This document shows positions 37,952-50,442 of a stretch of DNA of 64,000 nt, one piece after another (positions within the stretch are counted from its first letter, which is position 1; each line of letters starts with the position of its first letter). The notes under the pieces are model-generated. The model had not been told where the DNA came from. It was given only the letters and a program-made list of their open reading frames with translations, and did no database searches. Source of the stretch: Macrobrachium rosenbergii. Taxonomy: Eukaryota > Arthropoda > Malacostraca > Decapoda > Palaemonidae. The DNA lies in assembly GCF_040412425.1 (NCBI RefSeq), contig NC_089749.1, forward strand, positions 11,477,662 to 11,541,661, given 5' to 3'. The position numbers were made by a program, and so were the translations under genes.

Positions 37952-38766
37952 ATTTTTTTTAAATCACCGCTACTCTCGCTTTCTTGCCTCAGCTTCATAC
38001 ACGTTTGCCATCGTATTTTTATATATTTTTTTAAATGGTTATGATAGTAATGACTACCAAAATCAGGATAGAATGCTGCAAGAGAGGCTGTGTTAAATGT
38101 ATAAGGACTTCTTAATTAAGATGATGAAAAGTGAAAGAATTTTGTACGAATCGGGAAATGCAGTCAAAGGAGGATTATGAAAACTGACACTTGCTGTTTT
38201 CAGTTCATGTGTTTTAGCAAGGCTAGATTAGATTATATCAGAGTTATATCTTCCAGAGAAAATGCATTTCAAAATTAAATGGTCTCTTCGAAATCATCCA
38301 AGAAAGTGATGTCAAATAAGGATGGCGGAAGCGAATGTATGTAATTCTCTGAGACACTAATTTACGATGAATTTGAATGACTTTCATCTAAGTAAATAAG
38401 TAAACGGCAAGTAAGGAGAAGCAAGTCAGTCAGGCTAGCTGCCGAATAGGATGAACATTGGTGGAGCTTCAAGCCTCTAAATGAAGTGATTAAGCGCAGA
38501 CGCCTCCCCTTGATAAGAGAGAACCTTGATTCACTCCCCGCCATTGCCCCAGATTCCAGCACATCTGAAGGACCTGTAACCCATTACTTACAAAATATTC
38601 GAAACATGTAATGTATGGTATCAGACACACAAATACGCATTTATATATATTCCTCGTATTAACATTGTAACCACTTCAACAAGCTGTTTGTGAGCAGTCA
38701 ATTCGAATGAATTAGGTTAATAAACCGATCACGAAACCAAGACAGGAGAATGTACGGCAAAGTGCG
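37952..38766. other. Unique stretch, no gene seen
   Basis: No microsatellite or recognisable frame. Confidence 0.45.
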
Positions 38767-39164
38767 TTTTAGTTTTCTGTAAAAGAAAACTATTGTGACG
38801 GCTTTGTCTGTTCGCCCGCACTTTTTCTGTCCGCCCTCAGATCTTAAAAACTACTGAGACTAGAGGGCTGCAGATTGGTATGTTGACCATCCACCCTCCA
38901 ATTATCAAACATAACAAATTGCAGCCATCTAACCTCAGTAGTTTTTATTTTATTCAAGATTGAACTTAGCCATAATCGTGCTTCTGGCAACAATATAGGA
39001 CAGGCCACCACCGCGCCGTGGTTAAAGATTCGAATATAGGTCGCGGCTCATACAGTATTATTCCGAGACCACCGAAAGATAGATCTGTTTTTGGTGGCCT
39101 TGATTAAAAGCTGTAGTGGCTGTACAGAAAATCGATTGCGCAGAAGAAACTTATTTTACTTATT
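38767..39164 (-). mobile_element. Repeat A copy 5 (subfamily I)
   Basis: Reverse orientation. It carries the AGTTTTCTGTAAAAGAAAAC hairpin end, the central stem and the module CCACCGAAAGATAGATCTGT. The GCGC end hairpin has decayed to GCGCAGAAGAAACTTATTTT. It lies about 0.8 kb from copy 4 in the same orientation. Confidence 0.92.
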
Positions 39165-39439
39165 TTCTCTACAATTTTATTATATATTTATATGTATTGA
39201 GGTAACGTTTAATTTAAGCCTTGTAGCTCGTAAGTTCCTGTGATCAGTCTGTGGAGCATGTTACGTGATTTTAATCTTGATATAGTCGAAAACAGTGCAA
39301 TAAAAGATGAAAGTCAGCCACAAGAGATAAAATATAGGAAGCCGGCATCCATTTGCTCTTTCAGACTAGAGCTCTTTTGAGAAAGCTCTTGAGTGTGCCC
39401 GGAAACACGCCAAAAAGCATGAACATTTCACGGCGAAAA

Positions 39440-39502
<63 letters not shown>

Positions 39503-39681
39503 GTCTTGCATAAACTGATAAAACTTCTGGTGTGCTTTAAAGCCAAAACTTAGGTCGCGGAATACATCGCTGGGAAAGGACAGATTTCGGGTGTTCTGGC
39601 AAAACTGTGCTTCTGGGGACTTGGGTAGGCTTTGGCCCTTAGTGACTCTTCTTAGAAAGGGGGCTTTGCCTGAGAAGTGGC

Positions 39682-39721
<40 letters not shown>

Positions 39722-40310
39722 TTCGATTTTGAGCAGCTAAAGAATCCTGCGTCAATGACCACTGAGGCATTATCGTGAACTCTTACTGGTCCCTTGAAAT
39801 CTGGACCACAGAAATGAATAAAAAAAACTTGGTTTGGTACGAAAACTTCAAATGAGAGTTAGGAGCAAAACTCAAGATTTCCACGAATTAAACAAATGGG
39901 ACATCGAGGATGACACTCAAGTAGTAACTCAAGAAAATTGGGCCTTGGTTGACCTACCCGCCAACATCTAACGAGTCTGACTTGACCCAGTTGTCGGTAG
40001 CTGTGACATGGTTACCTCAGTGGCACTCTGTGGCACTCACTCGCACTGCTGCCGGGGATTGAATTAGATTGGAAGTGGGATCGGCAAGGTTATGTGGTAT
40101 TAGGTGATTTTAGACAACCGTCGTTGACGATTGATAATGTAGGCAAATAAGTGGGATCAGGTGTTGTAGCTGTTATGAAGGTCGTATTAGCACTTACAAT
40201 ATAGATTTTTAATAACATATGTATTGCTTGTATGTAGTTGCGTGGTCATTTCGGCACTGATGATATAGGTTTATGATATGTCTGTATTTGTGTATATGTT
40301 CATGTATGTA
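39165..40310. other. Mostly unique DNA with two CT tracts
   Basis: (CT)n at about 39443-39498 and 39686-39718. No gene seen in the rest. Confidence 0.6.
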
Positions 40311-40555
40311 TGTAATGTTTCATTAGTTATTTCCTGGTTTCCTGCACTAAGTCACAGGTCACATTATTAAGAAAAAGTTGAGGTTAGCTAATTATTAAGA
40401 AAACAAAATTTGTTCCAGCTTCATATAATGTTTTATTAGTTATTTCCTGGTTCTCTGAACTAATTATATAGTGTTTTATTAGTTATGTGCTGGTTTTCTG
40501 CACTAAGTCACAGGTCACATTGTTATGAAAAGTTGAGATTAGTTCATTTTTAAAT
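40311..40555 (+). repeat. Local duplication, two to three partial copies
   Basis: TTATTTCCTGGTTTCCTGCACTAAGTCACAGGTCACATT-type sequence occurs near 40325 and 40480. A shorter version (TTATTAGTTATTTCCTGGTT) lies near 40431. Each full copy is followed by AAAAGTTGAG(G/A)TTAG. Confidence 0.8.
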
Positions 40556-40886
40556 AGTAAATCTCCCTATAGAAAAAAAATTATTCAACTTGGAAACTTT
40601 TGTCTTGATATTCGTCATTGCATGACTGCATAGCATAATCATGCAAGTGCTTACTCTGAAGAATTATTGACGCCGAATATATAGAACATTATCACATGAG
40701 GATTTGTGGGACCACTTTTATTTTCCTTTTCCATGACCAACAGCAGTATTTTTTCAGAAATAACTTCGCTGGCTGTCAGACGGTTCGTTAATTCATGAAT
40801 CGTTTTAATGATGAACACAGTTCAATCATAAATGCTTTACGAATTGTTGCCTATACATATATATATAATACCTATATATGTGTGTG

Positions 40887-40951
<65 letters not shown>

Positions 40952-41531
40952 GTATGTATGTAATTTGTTTATATGATCAATCTAGATCATCATCAACATT
41001 TTTTATGATTAAATTAAAATGACAATTAACGTCTATGTTGCTCAAAGTATTAAGCAAGATAAAAAAAAATTATATTGAACTGACAATAAAGATTTATGAT
41101 AATTAATTCGTAGTTTTATACCTCATGTTGTAGCTTTTGATGCCAGGAACATTAATAATTCTTGAACCACAGTTTGTGAAAATAGCGAATATTTAAAATA
41201 ATATTACGTGATTTAACACTGAAATGAAACATTCAAATGAAGTCAAGGTCTCTTGTTTATTCCTTTCATCCATTTCGAGTACAGGGTTGAAACAGGTATA
41301 TTTTATTTCATGAACATTTTTTTGACTCAGCGCGGAGTGTTGTCATATATACCATTTCCGACAGATCGTCAGAATTGCATGTTTCGTAATAGTCCTTTTT
41401 TTTTTTTTTTTCAATTTTATAAGAAAAACTTTTATAAAGGGAAAGGTTAGTAAATGATTGACATCCTTTAGACTATAAAGTTTTCACGTTTCATCAGAGT
41501 ATTTTCACAATAGCTTTTATTTCTGAACCCA
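40556..41531. other. AT-rich DNA with one (TA)n tract
   Basis: (TA)n with GTGTGTGTAA interruption at about 40857-40960. T-run at about 41395-41411. No gene seen. Confidence 0.6.
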
Positions 41532-41553
41532 ATGTATACATATATATATATAC

Positions 41554-41612
<59 letters not shown>

Positions 41613-41639
41613 ATATCAGTACATACATATATGTATATA

Positions 41640-41705
<66 letters not shown>

Positions 41706-41745
41706 ATGTATATATTATGTAGATGTGTGTGTATTTGTATACAAG
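41532..41745. repeat. Interleaved (TA)n and (GT)n microsatellites
   Basis: TA (to 41592), GT (about 41592-41612), TA (about 41628-41695), GT (about 41695-41705). Confidence 0.95.
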
Positions 41746-41879
41746 TGTGTCTGTGTATACCCGAAAATTCGTAAATTAATTGGAGGAATCTATTTCACTC
41801 AACCACCAGGAAGTTTAGAAGAAAATAACCACGTTACCTGCTAAATGAAAATACGAGAATACGGACGTAATAATGTACA

Positions 41880-42440
41880 CTTCAAGACAAGCAATATCTG
41901 CTTCCTTCTGTTTCCTTCGGCGACGACACCCCAGCAACACCTCCGGATTACAGATGCGGTCCCGAACAAGCCGTGATCGTCGCAGCCACCGCCGCCGCCG
42001 CCGCCGAGCGCCTTGTGTATGTATCATCGTATGTAAATATTAATGCAAATATCGGCGTCATCTGCATACTAATCTGCGAGTTAACGACTTCCGCCAGCTG
42101 ATTCCGAACTGGGAGGCCGTTCATTGGATGGGGTATTCATGAGATTCGAAGATAACCGATGAAATGACTCAATGAACTGGAGATATACGGCAGAAGAAGA
42201 GATTCAGCCGAGCGCCGGACTAGCGGGGTTTCCCCCGCCGCCTCGTGATTAAGAATCCGGATTAGCGGGGTTCCAGATAAAGGACTTGCTTCCGATGCTG
42301 AAGCTGAATCATTCTGGAAGGAAGAAAGGAACGGCTGTGATCCTCGGCACGGCAGGAGGAGGAAGGATTTAGGAGGGTATGTGATACACGAAGGAGGAGG
42401 AGGAGGAGGGGTGGGGGCCGAGGGGGAGAACATGGTATCC
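41880..42440. other. GC/CpG-richer, microsatellite-poor stretch
   Basis: Contains a (GCC)n/(CCG) run at about 41983-42006, many CpGs, GGATTAGCGGGGTT twice in near-copy (about 42225 and 42260), an octamer-like ATGCAAAT at 42044-42051 and a GGA-triplet tract at about 42391-42420. Reading frames on the minus strand (Arg-rich, Pro-rich) reflect the triplets and show no domain. It could be a regulatory or promoter-proximal segment; this is inference from composition only. Confidence 0.4.
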
Positions 42441-42540
42441 GTCTAGAAGATAAGCGATCAATTACGACCCTGGAGTCACTCTGATCAATCGAGGCGAGAT
42501 AGTCATTCTAATTTCACGCACGCACACCTATTGCGATAAT

Positions 42541-42598
<58 letters not shown>

Positions 42599-42658
42599 GC
42601 TGGGTCATGATGATTTTTAACGATAGGTAATTTAGAAGTATTTAAAGGTGATTTAAGT

Positions 42659-42706
<48 letters not shown>
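42541..42706. repeat. Two (CT)n microsatellites
   Basis: CT tracts at about 42541-42597 and 42666-42706 separated by about 68 bp. Confidence 0.96.
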
Positions 42707-42708
<2 letters not shown>

Positions 42709-42923
42709 CAATGAGGCGTATCAAGTTGTTTATACAACTGTGTAATTATTTTTATGAAATAATCCACCAGTTGCCTGATGGATCGCATGATAACCATTAC
42801 ATAAACCTTGTTTTATTTTACTATGAAAGTTCTTTCCTGAATTACATCGTTATCTTATCTATGCTGAACGATTCCATTATTTTCGCCGTAAAGCACATAG
42901 AGATATTTCCTCTATGTTGCAAG

Positions 42924-43483
<560 letters not shown>

Positions 43484-43529
<46 letters not shown>

Positions 43530-43571
43530 TTATATCAAATTATATTAGCATCTTTTTCCCCACAGCTAAAG

Positions 43572-43639
<68 letters not shown>

Positions 43640-43743
43640 ACCTTTTATCAAATTATATTAGCATCTTTCTCCCCACAGCTAAATAAAGCTCTCTCTCTCT
43701 CTCTCAAATCAAATTATATTACCTATTTTTCTCCAAAGGGAAG

Positions 43744-43813
<70 letters not shown>
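43484..43813. repeat. CT composite array with a conserved ~48-bp spacer (third type)
   Basis: CT tracts at about 43484-43527, 43576-43637, 43689-43706 and 43749-43813. Spacers share ATCAAATTATATTAGCATCT and TTCTCCCCACAGCTAAA (43528, 43638), and a diverged third copy lies at 43707. This spacer is unrelated to that of array D. Confidence 0.93.
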
Positions 43814-44019
43814 ACCTCTTCCCATTATAGGTCATTAGTTCGGGTGTCTCGTTCCGTATGGGGCTATTTGTAACCAGGTCACTTTCGGGAATTAGTTCGA
43901 GCTATTAGATGTTGCGGATTAGATCTTATTAGTCGCCGGTGATTCATCGGCGGTGTCTTCCAGGGGACAACGCCGCCATTGCGACTGGATTCCCTCCCAT
44001 CTGGAATCGGATCGAGGAG

Positions 44020-44063
<44 letters not shown>

Positions 44064-44232
44064 GGGTTCCAGGGTCCAGATCAGTCCTGAGAGATCTTCG
44101 TCTTTTTAGGTTGTGCTGTTTTTTTTTTTTTTTTTTTTTATCACTAAAAGTTCCCTTGCGGATTTTTTTTTCACTTGTTTCAGATTTGGTTCATGCTGAG
44201 TTCACTGCAAATGGCTTTTATTTATTTATTTT

Positions 44233-44268
<36 letters not shown>

Positions 44269-44607
44269 TTTTTTTGGTTCAGCTCAATTTCCCTATTTGG
44301 TTTTTCTTAATCTGTAGCTCACATTTTCCTAATTTCTCTAGTAGGAAATATGGGAAATGTTTTCGTTACTATTCCCTTATTTTAGTCATTCTTTTTTGAA
44401 TTGAGGTTCACAAGTTCTTCCCTAAGTTCTCTGCAGTTCATTCCAGTGGAATTTTCGAACTGAAAGTTTTTCATCTCCTAAACGCATTCCCAGTGATCGC
44501 TTTCTCTTTTTAAATAAAAAGCAGTGACTGCTGATTTACGTTTTCCTTTGTCAGCATTAGAGATGAATTTCCACTCGATCATTTACACGCATTTTTAAAT
44601 ATTTGAC
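43814..44607. other. Unique DNA with (CT)n and (ATTT)n tracts
   Basis: (CT)n at about 44022-44061, T-run at about 44120-44138, (ATTT)n at about 44217-44269. About 43814-44020 is GC-richer and free of repeats. No gene recognised. Confidence 0.55.
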
Positions 44608-44927
44608 CCTCGTAGGGGGATAGTCCCATCAGTCCACCTCATGCGGTGCAATGTAGGCACTACTTAAGGGTCTTTGCAGCGTCCCTTCGGCCCCTAGCTG
44701 CAACTGCTTTCATTTCTTTTACTGTACCTCCGTTCATATTCTCTTTCTTCCATCTTACTGTTCACCATCTCCTAACAATTGATTTATAGTGCAACTGCTT
44801 TGAGGTTTTCCCCTTGTTGCACCTTTCAAACTTTTAATGTCAATTTCCGTTTCAGCGCTGAATGGCCTTAGTTGCCCCAGGGCTTAGCATGTATGCCTAA
44901 ACCTATAAATAAATTTAAATATTTGAC
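44594..44927 (+). mobile_element. Retroposon C copy 1 with perfect 14-bp target duplication
   Basis: The body (about 44608-44913) is bounded by TTTAAATATTTGAC at 44594-44607 and the identical 14-mer at 44914-44927. The body matches copy 2 (57192-57515) along its length: CACCTCATGCGGTGCA, CCTTCGGCCCC.AGCTGCAAC, CATATTCTCTT, CTCCTAACAAT, GCAACTGCTTTGAGGTTTTC and GCGCTGAATG. It ends in an ATAAATAAA tail, typical of a short retroposon. No protein is encoded, and no Pol III promoter box was clear to me. Confidence 0.88.
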
Positions 44928-45337
44928 AGTCAAAATTTTGTTTGCACACAGTAAATCTCTTTAGTATTTCATTAAGTAAAATTACGATGCTGTATAGATA
45001 AAATAGAGAAGCGTTCTTTGTCCATTTGTTCCACGCAACTTTTAGAATATTCTGTCGAATAATGTAGTTCGTAATTCTTTTATCGTTTTGTTCGTTTTCT
45101 CATTGTTTCTCAGTCACTTCCTTGTTTGCAAAAACACCAATCTCTCTCTACATTATCAGCTGTGCCGTTGCATTATGAATATGCAAAGGTCGTGATGATA
45201 ATTATCCGTACTTATCATTACCCGTTTTTGAATAATTTGCTTCCGGGAGCGATGTTTATGGTAACATTTCTTTTCTGATTATTACGTCTCTCCCTGGGAC
45301 ACGTTACGTCTGTTTTCTCCCGTTTTTGTCATTTATC
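44928..45337. other. Unique stretch, no gene seen
   Basis: Contains TTATGAATATGCAAAG (about 45173-45188), similar to a POU-type octamer, and TAATTATCC. No recognisable exon. Confidence 0.45.
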
Positions 45338-46835
45338 TTCTCAAAGATCTGTTCCTACTGCTCTTATAGTTGCCACTATGTCTTACTCAGAGCTCTGTTC
45401 CTACTGCTCTTTTTGGTGCCACTTATGTTTTACTCAGAGCTCTGTTCCTACTGCTCTTTTTGGTGCCACTTATGTCTTACTCAGAGCTCTGTTCCTACTA
45501 CTCTTTTTGGTGCTACTTGTCTCGTACTCAGAGCTCTGTTCCTACTGCTCTTATAGTTGCCACTATGTCTTACTCAGAGCTCTGTTCCTGCTGCTCTTTT
45601 TGGTGCCACTTGTCTCATACTCAGAGCTCTGTTCCTACTGCTCTTTTTGGTGCCACTTGTCTCATACTCAGAGCTCTGTTCCTACTGCTCTTTTTGGTGC
45701 CACTTGTCTCATACTCAGAGCTCTGTTCCTACTGCTCTTTTTGGTGCCACTTGTCTCATACTCAGAGCTCTGTTCCTACTGCTCTTTTTGGTGCCACTTG
45801 TCTCATACTCAGAGCTCTGTTCCTACTGCTCTTTTGGTGCCACTTGTCTGTTCTTGCTTTTTGGTGCCAGCTCTGTCTGTTCCTACTGCTCTTTTGGTGC
45901 CACTTGTCTCATACTCAGAGCTCTGTTCGTACTGCTCTTTTGGTGCCACTTGTCTCATTCAGAGCTATGTTCACTTGTCTCATACTCAGAGCTCTGTTCC
46001 TACTGCTCTTTTTGGTGCCACTTGTCTCATACTCAGAGCTCTGTTCCTACTGCTCTTTTTGGTGCCACTTGTCTCATACTCAGAGCTCTGTTCCTACTGC
46101 TCTTTTGGTGCCACTTGTTTCATACTCAGAGCTCTGTTCCTAATGCTCTTTTTGGTGCCACTTGTCTCATACTCAGAGCTCTGTTCCTACTGCTCTTTTT
46201 GGTGCCACTTGTCTCTTATTAAGAGCTCTGTTCCTACTGCTCTTTTTGGTGCCACTAGTCTCTTATTAAGAGCTCTGTTCCTACTGCTCTTATTGGTGCC
46301 ACTTATCTCTTAATAAGAGCTCTGTTCCTAGCTCTTTTTGGTGCCACTGTCTCTTACTAAGAGCTCTGTTCCTACTGCTCTTTTTGGTGCCACTTATCTC
46401 TTACTAAGAGCTCTGTTCCTACTGCTCTTTTTGGTGCCACTTATCTCTTACTAAGAGCTCTGTTCCTACTGCTCTTTTTGGTGCCACTTATCTCTTACTA
46501 AGAGCTCTGTTCCTACTGCTCTTTTTGGTGCCACTTGTCTCATACTCAGAGCTCTGTTCCTACTGCTCTTTTTGGTGCCACTTGTCTCTTATTAAGAGCT
46601 CTGTTCCTACTGCTCTTTTTGGTGCCACTTGTCTCTTATTAAGAGCTCTGTTCCTACTGCTCTTTTTGGTGCCACTTGTCTCATCACTCAGAGCTCTGTT
46701 CCTACTGCTCTTTTTGGTGCCACTTGTTTCACACTCAGAGCTCTGTTCCTACTGCTCTTTTTGGTGCCATTTGTCTCATACTCAGAGCTCTGTTCCTACT
46801 GCTCTTATTGGTGCCACTTATCTGTTACGAAGTGT
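45338..46835 (+). repeat. 47-bp minisatellite, ~32 units, open in all three forward frames
   Basis: The unit is CAGAGCTCTGTTCCTACTGC + TCTTTTTGGTGCCACTTGTC + TCATACT. Variants are clustered: CTTACTCAGAG near the left end, CATACTCAGAG in the middle, CTTATTAAGAG and CTTACTAAGAG to the right. A TTATAGTTGCCACTATG variant recurs about 188 bp apart (45363, 45549), which is four units. Since 47 is not a multiple of three, each frame passes through all phases, and a stop-free unit yields long frames (longest 311 codons, 45378-46313). The peptides are Leu/Ser/Cys/Phe-rich. I see no promoter, Kozak context or homolog, so I call this a repeat and not a gene. Confidence 0.95.
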
Positions 46836-46973
46836 TTACAATTTTTTCGTTAAATCTAATAATAATTACCAAATTTACAAGATTCTCTCTTGGTTTTTAA
46901 TCTTTAACATTATAGGAACAAAAAAATACCAACTTTACGAACTTACGGATTTAATGACTAGTGTTTGCATTTT

Positions 46974-47034
<61 letters not shown>

Positions 47035-47449
47035 TTTTTATTTCTGTAGTCGTTGCCTCTTAATATTTTTAGTGTATTACTTTTATAATGAGTTTTTTCT
47101 TGTTTTGCTATACGCCAACAAAAGCATTTTTATTTTACTATACCCTATACAAGCCATTATTTTTATTTAATGCACAAGATTTCCCAGGCGACTAATAGTA
47201 AATTTGACGCCGTCATATCTAGTAGCTGGAATGTGTTTGTTTCCCGTCGTCTCCTTGTGATCTTGGAAAAAAAACGAAGTGAGGAACAACAGACGTTTTT
47301 GGAATGTAGTTTTCTACTTTACATTTACTCCTTTTTAAAGGGGTATGGCTTCACGATTATTGTTACTCCGAGTGTTTAACTTTAGCCATGATATTCATCC
47401 CGTGTTTATGAAATATACAGGTGATATCAGATATATATCTATATACAGT
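46836..47449. other. AT-rich DNA with an (AAT)n tract
   Basis: (AAT)n at about 46974-47031. No gene seen in the flanks. Confidence 0.6.
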
Positions 47450-47604
<155 letters not shown>

Positions 47605-47723
47605 TCTACTGGTCACTTTTTACCAGGTACTGTGTAATTTTAATTATCTCAGTGCCCTCCTAGCTTCTGGATTTTCTCACATTTTTTTGATACGCTTGTC
47701 ACTAGAAAACCTAAGATCCAAAC

Positions 47724-47727
<4 letters not shown>

Positions 47728-47811
<84 letters not shown>

Positions 47812-47820
47812 ATATATTAT

Positions 47821-47917
<97 letters not shown>

Positions 47918-47940
47918 ATACATATATATATATATATTAT
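47728..47940. repeat. (TA)n microsatellite
   Basis: About 210 bp of TA with ATTTTATATATTATA-type interruptions. Confidence 0.97.
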
Positions 47941-48593
47941 ACTTTTTCGTTAGTGAATCAAGTCTGATTTTCCATAGAAGGCTGTTACCACTAAGTGAAA
48001 TATTACTGTCCCATGAAACATCAACACAACAGTCAGCAATATTTATTCTCTTACTTGCATAATTGTAAACCATTTTAAACAATTAGTTAATGATTAGACG
48101 CTTGACAATCATAACACAGAGGTAGGAAGAACATTAAAGCAAAATATAGAAAATGACGGAAAAAAACAATAAATAAAGAAGAACCCGCTGTCTGAATGAT
48201 AAAAGAATACTTAGAATTTAAAGCCGGCTTCTCTCTTCTTCCCTCTAGCTCCTATAATCCGGAAGGAAAAATTCCCGAATGCCAAGAAATAGCCCCATAA
48301 ATATAATCAACAAGAAAATTAAGCCAATGGCATAAAAAAGAAATCTTATAATTACCGTTATCAGGACTTACACAGACAAGAATATTCCCCTCACTTAGAA
48401 GCAATGGGCCATTCTGAGTTTTAGCCTAAGTGGGTTAAACAAGATTTCTTCGCCACAATCAGGAGGGATTCCCTCAATAACACCTACGTCAGGATAATCC
48501 AATGGACGTCCCCAGGCCACGCCCTCCCATCTTCCTAGGAGGAGTGTTCTCTTCCTTCGCTTTCAGGAGGATTGGCTTAAAAAGGGGATCCCT
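47941..48593. other. Unique AT-rich stretch, no gene seen
   Basis: No recognisable frame or repeat family up to Repeat A copy 6. Confidence 0.45.
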
Positions 48594-48938
48594 TCTTTGT
48601 CTGTCCGTCCGCACTTTTTCTGTCCGCCCTCAGATCTTAAAAACTACTGAGGCTAGAGGGCTGCAAATTGGTATGTTGATCATCCACCCTCCAATCATCA
48701 AGCATGCCAAATTGCAGCCCTCTAACCTCAGTAGTTTTTATTTTATTTAAGGTTAAAGTTAGCCATAATCGTACGTCTGGCAACGGTATAGGTGCCAACA
48801 ACTCAGGCCACCACCGGGCCGTGGCTGAAAGTTTCATAGGCCGCGGCTAAGAGTTTCATGGGTCGTGGCTGAAAGTTTCTAATACAGCATTATACGCTGT
48901 ACAGAAAACTCGATTGCCGGGAACGCTGGCTGCATTTT
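48594..48938 (-). mobile_element. Repeat A copy 6 (subfamily II, one end missing)
   Basis: Reverse orientation. It begins inside the element at TTGTCTGTCCGTCCGCAC, so the AGTTTTC end hairpin is absent. The central stem is intact. It carries the subfamily II segment with three successive GTGGCTGAAAGTTTC/GCGGCTAAGAGTTTC repeats. The GCGC end hairpin is eroded. Confidence 0.9.
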
Positions 48939-49553
48939 TGCCATTTATTTAATGCTTGCTGTTGTCAAAGTGATTTATAGGATTCACATGCAAACGCCAT
49001 GTGTATGCTTGCGCGTGCGTTGGTCCAATTTTTTTTTTATGTGAATGTTTTTATTATATACGATTTAATGTGTATATGCATAATTAGGACTTTCAGATTT
49101 GTGAGCATCCAAGTATTTATTGATAGGTATCGGTGACTTTATGAAATTGTTTGTTTGATGTATTTATTTGATTGTACCTGGTGAACTATTATATAAGGTA
49201 TGGTCTCCCAGCAGTAACGATGATTATTATTATTGTTATTATAAAAATATTGATGACAGTATGTAAATTCATGCATTTCCTGTTAAAATTTTCCAGCGTG
49301 GCTTTCCTTCTATATTAATACATTTCAGTATTAAAATTACATGTAAAGTTTCCGTTTGATGGTTATTACACTTATATAATGGCTGGTATTTTTTTATGCA
49401 CCAAAATAACCATCACTGACATTTATGCATGTTTAAACTGATATAATTATTATGCTTTATTCAGCAAACTTATGACTTTGGCTTACTTCTCCATGCGTTA
49501 AACTAGTGCGCCCTCTGATTGTGTGCTTTCAAATACATACTTTTTACAAATGT
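48939..49553. other. Unique AT-rich stretch, no gene seen
   Basis: No microsatellite or recognisable frame. Confidence 0.45.
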
Positions 49554-49556
49554 TAC

Positions 49557-49629
<73 letters not shown>

Positions 49630-49650
49630 CACAATATATCAAATATATAC

Positions 49651-49699
<49 letters not shown>

Positions 49700-49720
49700 C
49701 ATATACATACATACTTACAT

Positions 49721-49815
<95 letters not shown>

Positions 49816-49850
49816 AATATATATATATAAATATAAATACATATTTAAAG
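49554..49850. repeat. Compound (TA)n-(CATA)n-(CA)n-(TA)n microsatellite
   Basis: TA tracts at about 49557-49626 and 49655-49694, CATACATA blocks (about 49695-49738), CA (about 49738-49754), TA again (about 49755-49830). Confidence 0.97.
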
Positions 49851-50054
49851 CTAGCCATATTCTGAAATTTAATCACCACTATTTTAACGAGAAGATTTCA
49901 TGAATGCGAAAGGAGAGGAAATTCGTCCCCGTTGTTCGCGAGTTTTTCGACGAACTATTAAGCGTGATTTAATTGCATGAGATGTATAAACATATCATAT
50001 AAATATGTACTCGTCATGGATTGGCATTCGCCAAGCACGCATCCTCATTCCAGA

Positions 50055-50442
50055 TTAGTTTTCTGTAAACGAAAACTTTTGAGATGGCTACTTGGCTGTC
50101 CGTCCGCGCTCTTTTTTTGTCCGCCCTCGGATCTTAAAAACTACTGGGGCTAGGTGGCTGCAAACTGGTATGTCGATCATCCACCCTTCAACCATCAAAC
50201 ATACCAAATTGCAGCCCTAGAATCTAGCCTCAGTAGTTTTGATTTTATTTAAGGTTAAATTTAGCCATAATCGTACATCTGGCACCTGTATAGGTGCCTA
50301 GAACACAGGCCACCACCGGCCTGTGGGTGAAAGTTTCATGGCCCGCGGCCAGTATTTTCATTGGCCGTGGCTGTATGAAACTTTCGTTTCATACCACATT
50401 ATACGCTGAATAGAACACTCGATGCGAATTTTTTACTTGTTT
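50055..50442 (-). mobile_element. Repeat A copy 7 (subfamily II)
   Basis: Reverse orientation, full length. It has the end hairpin AGTTTTCTGTAAACGAAAAC and the central stem, with a short AGAATC insertion near its edge. The tandem GTGGGTGAAAGTTTC-type repeats of subfamily II are present. The terminal ATTTTTTACTTGTT is preserved although the GCGC hairpin is lost (GATGCGAATTTTTTAC). Confidence 0.9.

Noticed and set aside
45378..46313. A 311-residue Cys/Ser/Leu-rich protein gene
   Set aside because: All three forward frames are open because the 47-bp unit has no stops. Single-base indels between units move the phase freely, which a real coding sequence would not tolerate. Kept as a repeat and as a finding.
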